Source of the DNA: Branchiostoma floridae
Taxonomy: Eukaryota; Chordata; Leptocardii; Amphioxiformes; Branchiostomatidae
Reading direction: 5' to 3'
DNA length: 64,000 bases
Assembly: GCF_000003815.2 (NCBI RefSeq)
Contig: NC_049986.1
Coordinates: 10,402,369-10,466,368 of the forward strand
The notes beneath the pieces are model-generated. The model saw nothing but the letters and a program-made list of their open reading frames with translations, was not told where the DNA came from and ran no database searches. A program made the position numbers and the translations under genes. Positions 21,935 to 62,770 of the stretch are shown here, in pieces (within the stretch, counting starts at the first letter, position 1; each line of letters begins with the position of its first letter).

Positions 21935-22229
21935 AGCGAATGAGCTGCATGCTCGGCGAAGGAGCTGTGTGCTCACAGCGAAGGGGCAGTGCGCTCAGCG
22001 AAGGAGCTGTGTGCTCACAGCGAAGGGGCAGTGCGCTCAGCGAAGGAGCTGTGTGCTCACAGCGAAGGGGCAGTGCGCTCAGCGAAGGAGATGTGTGCTC
22101 ACAGCGAAGGGGCAGTGCGCTCAGCGAAGGAGCTGTGTGCTCACAGCGAAGGGGCAGTGCGCTCAGCGAAGGAGCTGTGTGCTCACAGCGAATGGGCTGC
22201 GTGCTTGGCGAACGAGCTGTGTGCTCACA
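21935..22229. repeat. 42-bp minisatellite
   Basis: About seven 42-bp units, each made of a 22-bp half (gcgaaggagctgtgtgctca) and a 20-bp half (gcgaaggggcagtgcgctca). End units are degenerate. Because 42 is a multiple of three and the unit lacks stops, several frames stay open on both strands. I do not regard these as genes. Confidence 0.85.
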
Positions 22230-22309
22230 AGAACAAAACAACCCAGGTTGTGATTATGTTTTCCCGGATTATGTGGGAAGACATATTGTTTTTGCTAGTG
22301 GTTTCTTAT

Positions 22310-22960
22310 TACCTTTGCCAGAATGGCTAAGGTAATATTTTCGGTCCGGTTGTGTGTTCTCCCCCCGTTTGTGAGCAGCATAACTCGAGAAGACTGCGAC
22401 GGATGCGGCTGATAATTGGTGGGTGGGTAGGGGTCTGGGGAAAGAAGGGGGAGTTCGATAATGGGCCCCCTAGCGGCTTGCTAAGGTACTGCAACGGACC
22501 CTCCATGCTCGATATCTCGCGTTCTGGACATGCTGCGGTCTTGATTTTTGAGCGGTAGGGACCCCTTAAAGCAGAGAGTGACTGCTGCGAGTTTGGGCCC
22601 CCTAGCGGCTTTCCTGGAAGTGCAGGCGCCGGTTTACTTGCAAACTTTTGTCCGTAAACAGCATAACTCGAGAAGACTTTGACGGACGCTGCTGATATTT
22701 GGCGGGTGGGTAGGGGTCTGGAAAACGGAGGTCGAGTTCGATGATGGGCCCCCTAGCGGCTTCCCTTGGTACTGCAGTGCAACTTCCGGGTGTGTTTTCT
22801 CATCTTCTGAACATGGTATGGTCACGAATTTTTGGTGTTAGATAGCTCTTGTGCTCAGGAGTTGGTGACATAAGTTTGGGCCCCCTAGCGGCTAGTTTAG
22901 GGATAGCCGGGGCATTATTGTCAAAAACTTCTGAAGCATTGCAACCCCCAGCCTGGTTTG
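22310..22960 (+). repeat. Family A repeat, plus orientation, tandem copies
   Basis: Starts at ttgccagaatggctaaggta, then agcataactcgagaagactg, ggtgggtaggggtctgg and gggccccctagcggcttgc. The second half recurs near 22660-22760, with further GGGCCCCCTAGCGGC near 22600 and 22880. This is the best-preserved copy in the window. Confidence 0.75.
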
Positions 22961-23279
22961 GTTGATTCCACCACAGCACAGTTGACGCTGTCAATCACTT
23001 GATCCGATGTTGAGGTGAAGGGGGGTGCCCTAAGGTCAGGTGGCAGCTGTTTCTTAGCCTAAGCACAGAGCTAGAGTCAAGCAAGTTTGTTTTGGGGCAG
23101 GAGATATTTGAAAACACTGGATTATTAACTGGAAGGTCTTGTGGTCTGCAAGCAACTGTGTATGACCTAACTGACAGGTAAGATTGACATGTAAGGTATT
23201 GAAACGATAAGAGAGGAAAGGATAGTTTGATACTACTGATGGTGTCTATAGACTCTGTCTAGTACAGTAAACTGCGGTA

Positions 23280-23910
23280 AAGTGTAGTTTACATTTGAGT
23301 TGCATTTGTTTATCTTATTCAATGTGGAAGATTGCAGTTCTTAAACAGTTTTGTATAGTATATTGATTTTCTCAGTGGTTATTGTAATTTGATGCTGTAG
23401 GGGCAATACTTATTGTACTGTGCCAAGCAATGTTAGGGAAATCTACTTTCTGCACGTCTGTGTTGTCCTAAAGAGTAAAGTTATATAATGCCTTTTCTTA
23501 AGCCCTGCTTAAGTCAGGTAGATCCCTAGTGGTCTTTTGCTCCTAGAAGTTGCAGACAGTTAAGATATACATGAATTCAGACTCTTTTATGTATGGACAT
23601 TAGTTTGACTTGTTTACGACAGAATATCAGTGATAAAAGATAGTATGTGCTATTTGAAACATATGACTCTTAAAGAAAGAGAAGTTCTCCAGGTTTTTGA
23701 TTTACTCTGTGTCCTGTAATTTCTTCTACTTAGATGTGTAACCTCTATAGACAGAGTTCGTGCCATATCTTTTGAGTTTAGTTGGGTAGGGATTGGGGAA
23801 AGGAATGGTACAGAACATGTATGATAACGATCTTAAGTGTTAGAAAGGTGTTGTTTTTAGGAAGACGTGACATATGTTTGAGTCCCCTAGCGGCTTGTTT
23901 CTGCAGGCAT
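23280..23910 (+). repeat. Duplicated block, copy 1 (partner 26620-27270)
   Basis: Positions 23298-23455 (tgcatttgtttatcttattc to ggaaatctactttctgc) match 27108-27265 closely. Positions 23730-23900 match 26725-26890 more weakly. The order of the two blocks differs, which implies rearranged or nested repeats. Confidence 0.65.
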
Positions 23911-24074
23911 TTTTGTCCAAAAGTTCTGTGGAAATGCAGGGCATTTTTGTCAAGACACTCCAATGTTGCCAAGTGGTAGAACTAGTATATTGCCTCTATA
24001 AAAGTAAGCCCTATTGTTGCCTCTGTATATTTTTTTGATTCCACTGCTGGGCACTGGTGAATCCTTTCTGGTGG

Positions 24075-25060
24075 GCTATTGTTGCATGACAGCCAACCAT
24101 TCTTTGCAAGGATGTGTGAATTGTTATACAGTGGAAGCCGCTTAATTGCACACCCAATTTGCCAGCGAATTTCGTGCAATTATCCGGCGTGTGCGATAAT
24201 GCGGAGTTGGTCATTTGGACCGCATCACCACGGGCGGGGGGGCCGAGAGGTGGTATGGGAGGTAGTACAACGCACAGTTTATTTACGTGCCACAGTAGTG
24301 CTGTACCTAGCTGTTGTGCTCCGGACGTCATATACATGTCTTCACGAAACATCGTTCTGCAATGCACTTGAAATCAAAACTAAAAGTAAGTTACTGTATA
24401 CGTTATGTAGCGTCCTTATCACAAAACTAAAGCACTGCATGCGCACCGCCGAAGGCGAGTGTTATGTCCGTCTGTAGGCCCCGAGTCGCTGTGTTGTTTC
24501 CGACTGGCTGCCAAGAACATAAAACCACTGCATAAGTATTTCCCCGCGACCCTAATTACGTAATTAGACAATGGACAGATAGAGAACATTTGTTATTGAG
24601 TACTGTATGTCAAAGCAAGTTGTCTGCCAAATCGTAATGCCGGCTTTTGACGACCTTTCAAGCGGGCGGGCGTCTCTTCATGGTGCTGACCCCACAATAT
24701 CGCTTTCTTTTGATCCCAATAACAATGTCATACATGTTGTCAGTAAAGCGACTTCACAAAGGCCATTATCAGCTTATTTGTACCGTGTCTGACGATTTTA
24801 ACACGCATTTTCAGTCAATTTGCCGACGATGTTTGACAAATTGTCGTGCAATTATCCGGCGTTGGTGATTTTTTGTTGTGCAGATAAGCGAAGTCACTAA
24901 CAATGGAATGAATGGGCGACGGTTTGGGATTTAGGGATTCCGTGCAATTATCCGAAGTGTGCGTTTATCCGAGGTGCAATTAACTGGCTTCCACTGTATT
25001 CCTAGACCACTGACCCATTTACAAGATGTTTCAAAAAATGGTAGGGAATGGTTCAGTTCA
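24075..25060 (-). repeat. Host repeat interrupted by a pogo-like element
   Basis: Left flank ccaaccattctttgcaagg...gtgtgaattg and right flank actgacccatttacaa are contiguous in the inverted copy at 44165-44235. That copy serves as an empty site for the 868-bp insertion between them. Confidence 0.75.
24129..24996. mobile_element. Non-autonomous pogo/Tc1-mariner element
   Basis: The ends CAGTGGAAGCCGCTTAATTG and CAATTAACTGGCTTCCACTG are inverted repeats of about 25 bp with a few mismatches. The dinucleotide TA flanks both sides (24127-24128 and 24997-24998). A CAGTG-type end plus a TA target fits the pogo group of Tc1/mariner. Sub-terminal gtgcaattatccg motifs repeat several times, as transposase sites often do. 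No transposase ORF is present. Confidence 0.8.
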
Positions 25061-25459
25061 TTATATCAGGTGACACTATGAAGTCTCTCCAGATGTCTCT
25101 GTAGCACATGACAGACATAAGGTCTCTGCCTTGGAGACCAACGTCCTGTAAATGCATGGGGGAGGATCCTGGTGGCCCAGAACAGTACTACTGCAATGCT
25201 TAGATAGGGTTTAAAGAATGGTAAATAATGGTAGAATGCTGTTATCATTATCTAGAAACTATCAGAAGTATCAAGTTCCACTTTATAAATATTTCTATAA
25301 TTATGCAGGACCAGGGACATATTTGTAAAGTTGAAACAGTGTCCCTTAGAGGACGTGCTAAAATTTTCGACGCATACAGGAATCCTAGCTAAAATTGTCG
25401 ATCCTCAAGCGCACCAACCTACGAACTGTTTTGGGGATGTTCAGATACTTATATTAATG

Positions 25460-25640
25460 CTAGATAGGTAAAACTATACATTTTTGAAAAGCTAAGAACC
25501 TGTAGAATATGAATAAAACTATACATTTTTGTATAATATGAATAAAATATGTAGAATATGAATAAAATATGTAGAATATGAATAAAACTATACATTTTTG
25601 AAAAGCTAAGAACCTGTAGAATATGAATATATCAAGATAA
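25460..25640. repeat. AT-rich tandem repeat
   Basis: Units built from tagaatatgaataaaa and ctatacatttttgaaaagctaa repeat with variable length. It is flanked at 25205-25290 by a piece of the same host repeat seen at 44040-44235, inverted. Confidence 0.65.
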
Positions 25641-26615
25641 AGACTGTATCTAGTTTGTAAGGAATAATACTGCACAAAAGGACAGAAAAAAATTTTCTTT
25701 GAAGTCTCGAAAAATATTTGAAATGTATATAACATCACCCACAAAGTCTAAAATAACTAAGTCACTGAAAACTAGGCTAGAATGCCTTGCTATTCTTCCT
25801 GAATCAATAAAAACGTTAACATAAAACAATGTATGTAAGTGACTGTAACTGTTTTATTCTTGCTAGCAAAGATAGTACCTAAAGCCTTGACCAGTTGTAA
25901 AAAGATGGGCCTTATCAGTGTTCCCCTAATGTTTGACCAGGAAGATTTCACCAAAATTATGAGTTGGAGGAAAACCAAAACAGACTTTGCTACCTCAAAG
26001 TGTTACATACATGTCTGAACATGCTGCCCTCCCCCATAGGCGAAAAAAAACAACAAATACAAAGCAGAAATTTGGCTGGATCAATAATTTGAAAACAATT
26101 TCAGACACTCATGGCCCTCAGTCCTTTATGATAAACACCAAAAAACACCCACCTACTCCTTTTTCACAGCAAAGAAAACAAAGGTTTGTAAATACTACCA
26201 CATGGTACAGGACCGGCAAATGGCAGTCAAAATGACGAAGTTTTCATCAACTTCCAGTGGTAGAAACATCGTCAATCTCTTCCTCAGTGGTGTCACAACC
26301 CCTTCTAGGTTCTTCAGCGTAATTGGCAATCAATAAATTGTGATTTTGAGGGGAAAAAAATAAGGCAGAAACTTCCCAAACTACAGCTTCAACCCTCCCC
26401 AACTTAGGGGAATCCCCTGCACATCAAAACAGGCTGTTTCCCGATTCCACCCGGAGAATACCGAGGAATGCCGAAACGCATGTAAATTGATACTCTCCAA
26501 GCAGAGGTCGAGTCGCGGAGATATACTAGTAGTCGAAAAAAATACAGAGCCGCTCCTCCTACATCTATTCACCAAATTCACCGCTCCTACTACAGAGTCC
26601 TATTCCGGGTAGTTC
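25641..26615. other. Intergenic, no gene recognised
   Basis: Short open frames have no splice context or recognisable motif. No clear repeat is seen. Confidence 0.35.
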
Positions 26616-26619
26616 TGTA

Positions 26620-27270
26620 CATTGCAGTACAGTGTAGTTTAGAGTTGCAATTGTTTTCCTCATTAAATTTGAAAGATTTCAGTTCTTAAACATTGTTGTA
26701 TAATCTGTGTCATGTAATATGATCTACTTAGATGCCTAGCTTCTATAGACATACTTTCTGCTATATCTTTTGAGCTTAGTTGGTTAGGGGTCGGAGACTT
26801 GAACGAATAGTCAGGAACTTGTATGGTCCTGATTTTTAAAAGTTAAATAGGTGTTGTGCTTAGGAAGAAGTGACATATGTTAGGGCCCCCTAGCAACTTG
26901 TTCCTGGGGATAGCAGGCATTTTTAACTTTGTCAGGAGGGTTAAGGTTATGTTTTGGGTGTGTTTGTGTGTCTGTGTGTGTGTGTGTTAACAGCATAACT
27001 GGAGAAGCCTTGGATGGATCCTGATGATATTTGGTAGGTGGGTATGGGTCGGGGAAACAAAGGTCATGTTTGATAAGGAGCCCCTTAGTTTAGAGTTGAG
27101 TTGCATTTGTTTATCTTATTCAATGTGGAAGATTGCAGTTCTGAAACAGTCCTGTATAGTATATTGATTCTCTCAGTGGTTATTGTAATTTAATGCTGTA
27201 GGGGCAATACTTATTGTACTGTGCCAAGCAATGTTAGGGAAATCTCATTCATTCCAATCTACTTTCTGCA
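26620..27270 (+). repeat. Duplicated block, copy 2, with family A piece
   Basis: Carries the second copies of the 23280-23910 blocks, around a family A fragment at 26880-27090 (ggccccctagcaacttgtt, a GT-rich run, then tgatatttggtaggtgggta). Confidence 0.65.
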
Positions 27271-27282
27271 GGTCTGTCTTGT

Positions 27283-27367
27283 TATAAAACAAAATGAAAT
27301 GAGTAACGCATTTGTCTACAGACATCATTCTGCATAACAAACCTGGTTTATTTGGTAAAGGTATGTG
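27283..27367 (+). repeat. Dispersed repeat, partner of 7683-7763
   Basis: Includes atgagtaacgcatttgtcta and cctggtttatttggtaaagg, the reverse complement of the copy in DAXX intron 1. Confidence 0.6.
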
Positions 27368-28073
27368 TTCGTGGAACTCTAGTTCCTTCTATTGCTATGA
27401 ATCAGATTTTAAACTTACAATGACATCTTCGGTGACATCAGAACAGTTACTGTATCCGTACGGTGAACCAAAAAAGTAGAATCTGATGTAGGTTGGCAAC
27501 TCTACTAGTACAGAAGGTTGTCCATTTTGGTATACTTATTAAGATTGTGGATCAAACCTTCCATATGACAGCTATTTCACAAAAATAAACAAAACTGATT
27601 TTGTCAATAACAATTGCGCATGTTTCATTCTATGTCCAAAAGTTTCACAAAACAAATCTATTATCGCACTAATTCAATAAATGACTTTATTTGCATACAT
27701 TTTGTTATTGAAACCAAACAGATGTAGGTTGGCTTTTTTGTGTGCACAGAATACAATAGTAGTTCTAATAGTAGTAGACTGGTTTATTTCCATAGAGCAA
27801 CATTTGCTTGTTTACAGAATGTATATAGGACGAGCCTAATGGTTTCGTATAATTATGGTGATGACCTAATCCCAAAAGTAGATGTAGGGTGTCTCGACTA
27901 CTGTGCAAACACTGAGAGATACCTCTCGTATCAGACAGCCCATCGGGACAAATTTGTGGCTACGGAGCCCGGTCGGGGCAGTTGCATCCCTGACGTGCAC
28001 CGCTGAAAAGGTGATCGTAGCATTAAGTTACTTCTATACTCTATTTGAATGCAGGGACTACATCGCACTCAAG

Positions 28074-57546
<29,473 letters not shown>

Positions 57547-57565
57547 GGGTGGACAATGTTTCAAG

Positions 57566-57782
57566 GCGTGTGTGTGTGGGCATGAATATCCCATGTGTTT
57601 GTGAGTGTGTTTGTGTGTGTGTGTGTTTGTGAGTGTGTTTGTGTGTGTGTGTTTGTGTGTGTGTGTATGTGTGTGTGTCTGTGTGCGTGTGTGTGTGTGT
57701 GTGTGAATGTATGTGTGTGAATGCGTGTATGTGTGCCTGTGTTTGAGTGTGTGTATTTGTGTGTGTGTGCATGCGTGTGTTG
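57566..57782. repeat. (TG)n-rich microsatellite tract
   Basis: Variable GTGTGTTT / GTGTGTGA units start 20 bp after the stop codon of the lipase-GTPase gene and so probably lie in its 3' UTR. Confidence 0.9.
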
Positions 57783-58830
57783 TATGATTATAGTCATCAT
57801 AACTGAAGAAAGAAAGGGGTTGGTTTCTTAGCTACGGACAAAATAATGAGTTGTTGTGCCACCAGCGTCTTTATTTGATTATGACATGATATTCCGGGTT
57901 TGCCGTGGTAGATGTCACCTAGCATATTCAATTGGAACTGCAAGTACGTTTTTGTTTTTAACTTTCAATAGGGATAATTCGACAAATACTATTGGGCATA
58001 GTTTCATCTAATTTACTTTGTTATTGCTTGGTTATGGGAACAATGTTTCAAGCTATTGATAATGCAGATGAGAGTATAATTTACATAATCAAGAAAATTT
58101 GGAGTTGCACAACAGTTATGGAAAAATCCATTCCTTGGATCTAATCATTTCAATCATGATAAAGATACACAGGAAGTGGTCAATTATTTTGTAAGCATTT
58201 CTAAACATGAGAGAAAAAGTAAATAACATACAGTGGAATATATTACATGGACCAAACTACCCAAAACATTTCCTCAAGGTTCAATAATGTAGTGTTAGAT
58301 TTAGAAGTGTTTTATTTTATCTTTAATTCGCGATATATTTATCTTACATTTTCCTTGTATACGAATGCTTTGACTTGACTTTATTACGATCCACAAGTAC
58401 CTTTTAGAACAATTTGTTTTGTTTGTAATAAGCTATAAAGCATGGGTTTGTACAATAGTTATTATCAATAATAGCATGTTTGATAATTTTCTTTGTATAG
58501 TGAGCTTGAGCATTGAATACACCACTCTTGAAAATCACAGCAGTTGTTTTCATTTGTGTTGTTTTATGTTGCATCCTTTATATCATTTTTCTGCTCCGGT
58601 CGTACACAGTTAGCCTCTACCAGGCTCCACAGGACGCTGGAAAAATAAGTACAAATTGGCCAAATAAGATAGAAAACACGCCAGTACAGTTTGTAACCTA
58701 ATAAGGTCGGTCAACACTCTTAGGTCAATAGACTCCTACTGGGCTTTTATACCTAACTTGGCCAAAGTCCCCATATTCGGCCAGGCGGGAGTCTGGTAGA
58801 GACTAGTACACACTAACTAGTACACTCCAC
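57783..58830. other. Intergenic spacer
   Basis: AT-rich; one octamer-type pair near 58065. No exon is recognised. The hydrophobic open frame at 58513-58701 has no family match that I can name. Confidence 0.35.
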
Positions 58831-58989
58831 TACGCGCCCTTTGAGCGAACACGTTTTCCAACTTCCATGGATACGGAAGCAAATCATCCCTTCTTCTTCC
58901 ATAATCAACCTCTCAGGCGGAAATTTCGCACTGCAGATGAAAGCTTCTTTCCTAAAACATCGTTATGGGACAAGCCTCCTCATGATTGC

Positions 58990-59256
58990 TCTTAAACAAA
59001 GTCAAAAGTAAGCAAACATCTGACATATCACAATCCAGCAGATATTGACATTGATATCGACAAAGAGCACTGGGAGGACCTTGCAAATGACAGATCCAGC
59101 TGGAGATGCACACTGTCCAGGCAGCTCAAATCTAGAAAAGCCAGACTGATGCGCATGGCAGAAGAAGAGAGAAATCTGAGGATCCTTGCAACAGACCTTA
59201 GTCAGTTTACAGATGTGCCATATGTGGCAGTGACTCTCATTCTCGTATAGTACTGT
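58990..59256 (+). pseudogene. LINE C-terminal relic
   Basis: DIDKEHWEDLANDRSSWRCT and SRKARLMRMAEEERNLRI resemble the W-x2-LA-x-DR-x2-W segment after the RT domain of non-LTR elements. After a +1 shift the text reads CAICGSDSHSRI, the C-x2-C-x-D/S-H-S-R zinc-finger end. The shift and missing RT show a dead fragment. Confidence 0.7.
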
Positions 59257-59690
59257 TTTTAGCCATAGCCGAAGCTGTAATGCTGATATGAATTAGGATT
59301 TTGCCATAGTCGTTACTGACCGAAGGAGGTCAAATTATAGTAGATACAGTTCGAAAACCTAATCATACATCACATCTCCAGAGCCTCTAGAGTTATACTG
59401 TTCAACTACGTATACAATAAGCACCAGCGCAGAAAGGACCCTTTACAGAAAGTACTTGGCGAGTACTTGTCATAAGCGAGAGTCTTGGTCTTGGTCTCAA
59501 CATGGTCCGACTCCCCATGCCTCTGGTGTGTCCTTTGACGATGTGACGTCATTCTAATCATATAAGAGTGGCTGCTTGTCTGACTGTGAAGGAGAAGGAG
59601 AAGAAACGGCGTGATCGCATTGTCCTTAGGAAGACGGTCACCAAAAGATCGGTGGAAATAAAACAACTGTTTTGTAAAAAAAAAGAGTGT

Positions 59691-59696
59691 TTTATT
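59691..59696 (-). terminator. Poly(A) signal of the WBP1-like gene
   Basis: AATAAA on the minus strand, 101 bp past the TGA at 59797-59799. It supports termination without a further exon. Confidence 0.55.
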
Positions 59697-59796
59697 CAAA
59701 ATTATGTTATCAAAACCTTGATTAAGGAACTTCGAAATGTTGTCATGGAGATGAATTTTGTCGATAGTTCTGAATGAAAAACACCGTTTGTAGTGT

Positions 59797-60396
59797 TCAT
59801 ACCTGGGTTTGGTACATAGGCGGCGCAGAAGCGCTGTATTGAGGATGTTGTGTGCCGTACGTTGTCCCGTAGACAGTAGTACCTGTGCTGACACAGGCCC
59901 CCGGTGGTGGCACGGTGACTCTATGGACAACTACAGTACCAGTGTGGGTCGCCAGGCAGCGCCTCCGTACAGCAATACTACACGCCGTGATGAAGATGAT
60001 GAGAAACACCCAAATCATCCAGAACCCTGGAATGAAATATAGGTTTGATAGGTTATTAACTTCCTGAGCCTTTTCTTGAGAAGGTCCCTCATAATCTTAT
60101 CATAGTTGATAGTACATATATTGAATAAATTTCAGCTTTGTATAGTTTTATTTCATCCCTAAGCGAATAAAATATTCTTTTGGGTGTGTGTGTTGTCTCT
60201 GTAAGAGTTATGAGTTAAAAGTTAATGGTTTGAAAATGTTTAAACTTGTGGTACAAAATAGCAATAATATCCACTGGTTTATACCGTCGTTTAACAGAGT
60301 ATAACTATAAACACAGTACACGCATGTTTACTGCTCTCTCTCTTTCTCTCTCTCTCTCTATCCATCTAAATCTATCAATATTCTTCAATCTATTTA

Positions 60397-60428
<32 letters not shown>

Positions 60429-62377
60429 CATTGTACTCATATGAATAGGCACATCTATTTGATAGATGGACATAGGTAGATAGATGGAAATATGTATAGG
60501 TTTGTTTGAACCTTTGTTGATGTATAGATATATCATGATACTTACACCAGGCGCTGTACACATAGTAGCCGTCGTCACAACAGTCAAACTCATGTAGTCC
60601 GCAGCAATATGCGAAGTCACCTGTAAACATTACAAGAAGTTTTTGATAAATAAGCATAATAAACAGTTGGGCAATTTGAAACAGTTTTTTTTTTCTGGAG
60701 ATATTGGTTAAAACGTCTTCTACAAATGCCCTGTGCCACAATACGATTCACATGTAATGTACTATCAAACAAGCCGCTAGGGAGCCCAAAATTACCATAC
60801 TTACCCCCCCCCCCCCACACACACCTCGAGGGTTTTTACCACTAACAAAATTTGAAGTTCCGTAGTACCGTAAGAAGCTACTAGGTGGCCCATTATCGAA
60901 CTTGACCTATGTTTTCCCGACCAATACCCACCTACCAAATAGTAAACAGATACACCCACACCTCCTACCAAATAGTAAACAGATACACCCACACATCCTA
61001 AAGTTATAACGTTTACACATAAACATACATAAAAGTAAGGTGCTGTGCCGAAGGAAGCCGATAAGAGGCCCATTATCAAACTTGACCATGTTTTCTCCGT
61101 TTGAAACCTACCTACCAAATATTACGAAGATCTAACAATAGCCTCTCAAGTTATCCTGTATAACTCCCTCATCCTCATCGCAAAACCAAAAACATAACTT
61201 TCTTGTCAAAGGTAATAACTGTGAAAAGTGCAAAGTAATTGACTTTAGGTGTGAATTTAGACTCATACCGTAGCAGGTTTTGTAGTGACCATCCCAGTAG
61301 CAGAGGTCGTCGGCCTAACAAATTGAACACAAAAAGAGTGTCACTACACGTACACGCACACTTGTTTTTGACCTTTAGATTCATTGATTATATGAGAGAG
61401 AGAGAGATGATCTTTATTTGCATGTTCCTGCCCATGTGGGCTAAATGCAGCAAATCCCATGAAGGGATACTAATTATAAAGACTAAGTACTATAACATGT
61501 AGTATTACAATTGAATAAACAATACATCTGCAACTAAGCTATCACTATATCTAACGTTTACATGACTCTTCCCTTTTCTTAAAACATGTGTATACGAACT
61601 CACAGAGTTTGTGTTGTACAAAGGTATCTGTGGTTGTCATTATATGTACAAACAGGTTGTCGTTGGTTAACTCTTTACATCGTGTATCTACTACATTCAG
61701 AGCACTGATAAAAGACTTGCGCATGTCAGTGTATAAAGGACACTCTAATATAAAATGGACTTCATTCTCTATACGGTTGGAGTTACAAAGTGTACAGAGT
61801 CTATTATTCGGAGGAGTCTGGTTGTATCTTCCCACAAGATAGTGCTATAATTCCAAAGCAATCATTATGATTTACATGTATATTTTTGTGAAAATCCGGT
61901 TTGATTTTTTATTTTCGCAAACAACCCTGCCGGGCCCCTTTTTGGAAACTTATAACACTGACATGTTTACAAAGTAGAGTATAAAGTCCAGTGTAACGCG
62001 CTGCAATGTTTTTGCTCCCAGTCGTTCACATTTGAGATACATGCATTCACACAAGGGGTAATCTTCAAATATATATATATATATATATAAAAAACTGATG
62101 GCGCTAAGATTGTATCTTATCTCAAATCAGCGCATCATCATCAGTGCATGGGTTAGTAATGTAACAGTGAGATTTGTTTATAAGTCATCGAAATAGAAAT
62201 TTATCAGTGCCTTTGAATACATCTGCGAGCTGAATAGGACAGCGGAAACTTCCGGGATCATTTGACACCCCACCCCCCTTTCAAAGAGTTAAAATATTTA
62301 CAAGAGTTTGATAGACTCACCAGTACCAGGGTAGTCTCGGCGAGTATTGAAGCGAGAAGAAACCAGACGACCGCCAT
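59797..62377 (-). CDS. WBP1/VOPP1-like six-cysteine single-pass membrane protein, 4 exons
   Basis: Minus-strand exons 62377-62321, 61314-61269, 60620-60546 and 60026-59797 join in phase to 135 residues. Exon 1 is a signal peptide (MAVVWFLLASILAETTLVL). Exons 2-3 give six cysteines: ADDLCYWDGHYKTCYG, then FAYCCGLHEFDCCDDGYYV. Next comes WWFWMIWVFLIIFITACSIA (membrane helix), then basic RRRC and a tyrosine/proline-rich tail (YGTQHPQYSASAPPMYQTQV). CC...CC...YY...WWFW before a helix is the hallmark of WBP1/WBP1L, and VOPP1 and Shisa share the six-cysteine plan. Relatives are secretory-pathway or lysosomal adaptors whose PPxY-like tails bind WW domains. Here a strict PPxY is lacking (PPMY is close). 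Splice sites are canonical; exon 3 uses GGT|gtaagt. The C-terminus either stops at TQV (PDZ-ligand-like) or is spliced at CAG|gtatga. Confidence 0.85.
60340..60428. repeat. (TC)n and (TA)n microsatellite
   Basis: Interrupted CTCTCTCT runs at 60332-60360 and 60395-60416, then TATATATATA. In intron 3 of the WBP1-like gene. Confidence 0.85.
60765..61215 (-). repeat. Family A repeat, minus orientation, with 35-bp internal duplication
   Basis: aagccgctagggagcccaaa, a C-run, gaagctactaggtggcccat and gaagccgataagaggcccat mark successive half-units. ctaccaaatagtaaacagat is duplicated at 60932 and 60967. Lies in an intron of the WBP1-like gene. Confidence 0.65.
61551..61835 (-). pseudogene. LINE reverse transcriptase C-terminal relic
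   Basis: NRLCTLCNSNRIENEVHFIL is the same C-x2-C ... E-N/D-E-x-H-F motif as at 39065-39530, from a related but different element. In intron 1 of the WBP1-like gene. Confidence 0.7.
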
Positions 62378-62427
62378 GTTTCACTACCCTTGCACCTGTT
62401 GTTTTCACCTGTGTGTTTACCGATGTA

Positions 62428-62435
62428 TGACGTCA
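62428..62435. promoter_or_regulatory. Palindromic CRE upstream of the WBP1-like gene
   Basis: TGACGTCA, about 50 bp before the minus-strand ATG at 62377. Confidence 0.45.
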
Positions 62436-62489
62436 TGGCGCGCAAGTTGTTACAGGTAACTCCAGGTGTGTTTGATTTGTTTTGTTACC

Positions 62490-62770
62490 CCCATGATGAT
62501 AGAGGTACTAGTTTGGGTGCGAATGATCATGGAGATGTATCTCAAAAGCCGTTGGGTGGATTGCGAAGAGTTTTGGTAGATGGGTGGGTGGGGTAAAGGT
62601 AAGTGTGTCAGTGTAACGTTAGATAGATTTTGGGTCCCCTGTTAGACGAACTTGGTAGTGCAGCCTAAAAATATTTCGGTACTGGACGTGCTGTGGCGAT
62701 TTTTTAGGTGGTAGATATGTGTTCAACACGACGCTCAAGTGGTGTACTGTCCAAGCAGAGGTAAGGCTCC
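62490..62770 (+). repeat. Family A-related repeat, decayed
   Basis: atctcaaaagccgttgggtg, agatgggtgggtggggt and ttgggtcccctgttagacga match the order of family A motifs. Confidence 0.5.

Noticed and set aside
21792-22335. Repeat proteins of 113-149 residues on both strands, or a CRISPR-like array
   Set aside because: They are frames of a 42-bp minisatellite with no spacers, no splice context and no conserved domain.
27903-28073. Upstream in-frame extension of the lipase-GTPase N-terminus
   Set aside because: It is open but of low quality and contains a possible acceptor just before the ATG, so it is more likely 5' UTR or intron.
58513-58701. Small membrane protein (MNTPLLKITAVVFICVVLCC...)
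   Set aside because: Hydrophobic run in AT-rich DNA without promoter, splice sites or known relatives. Possible but unsupported.
59406-59577. A fifth exon of the WBP1-like gene
   Set aside because: No PPxY-type coding sequence with a proper acceptor was found, and a poly(A) signal precedes this region on the minus strand.
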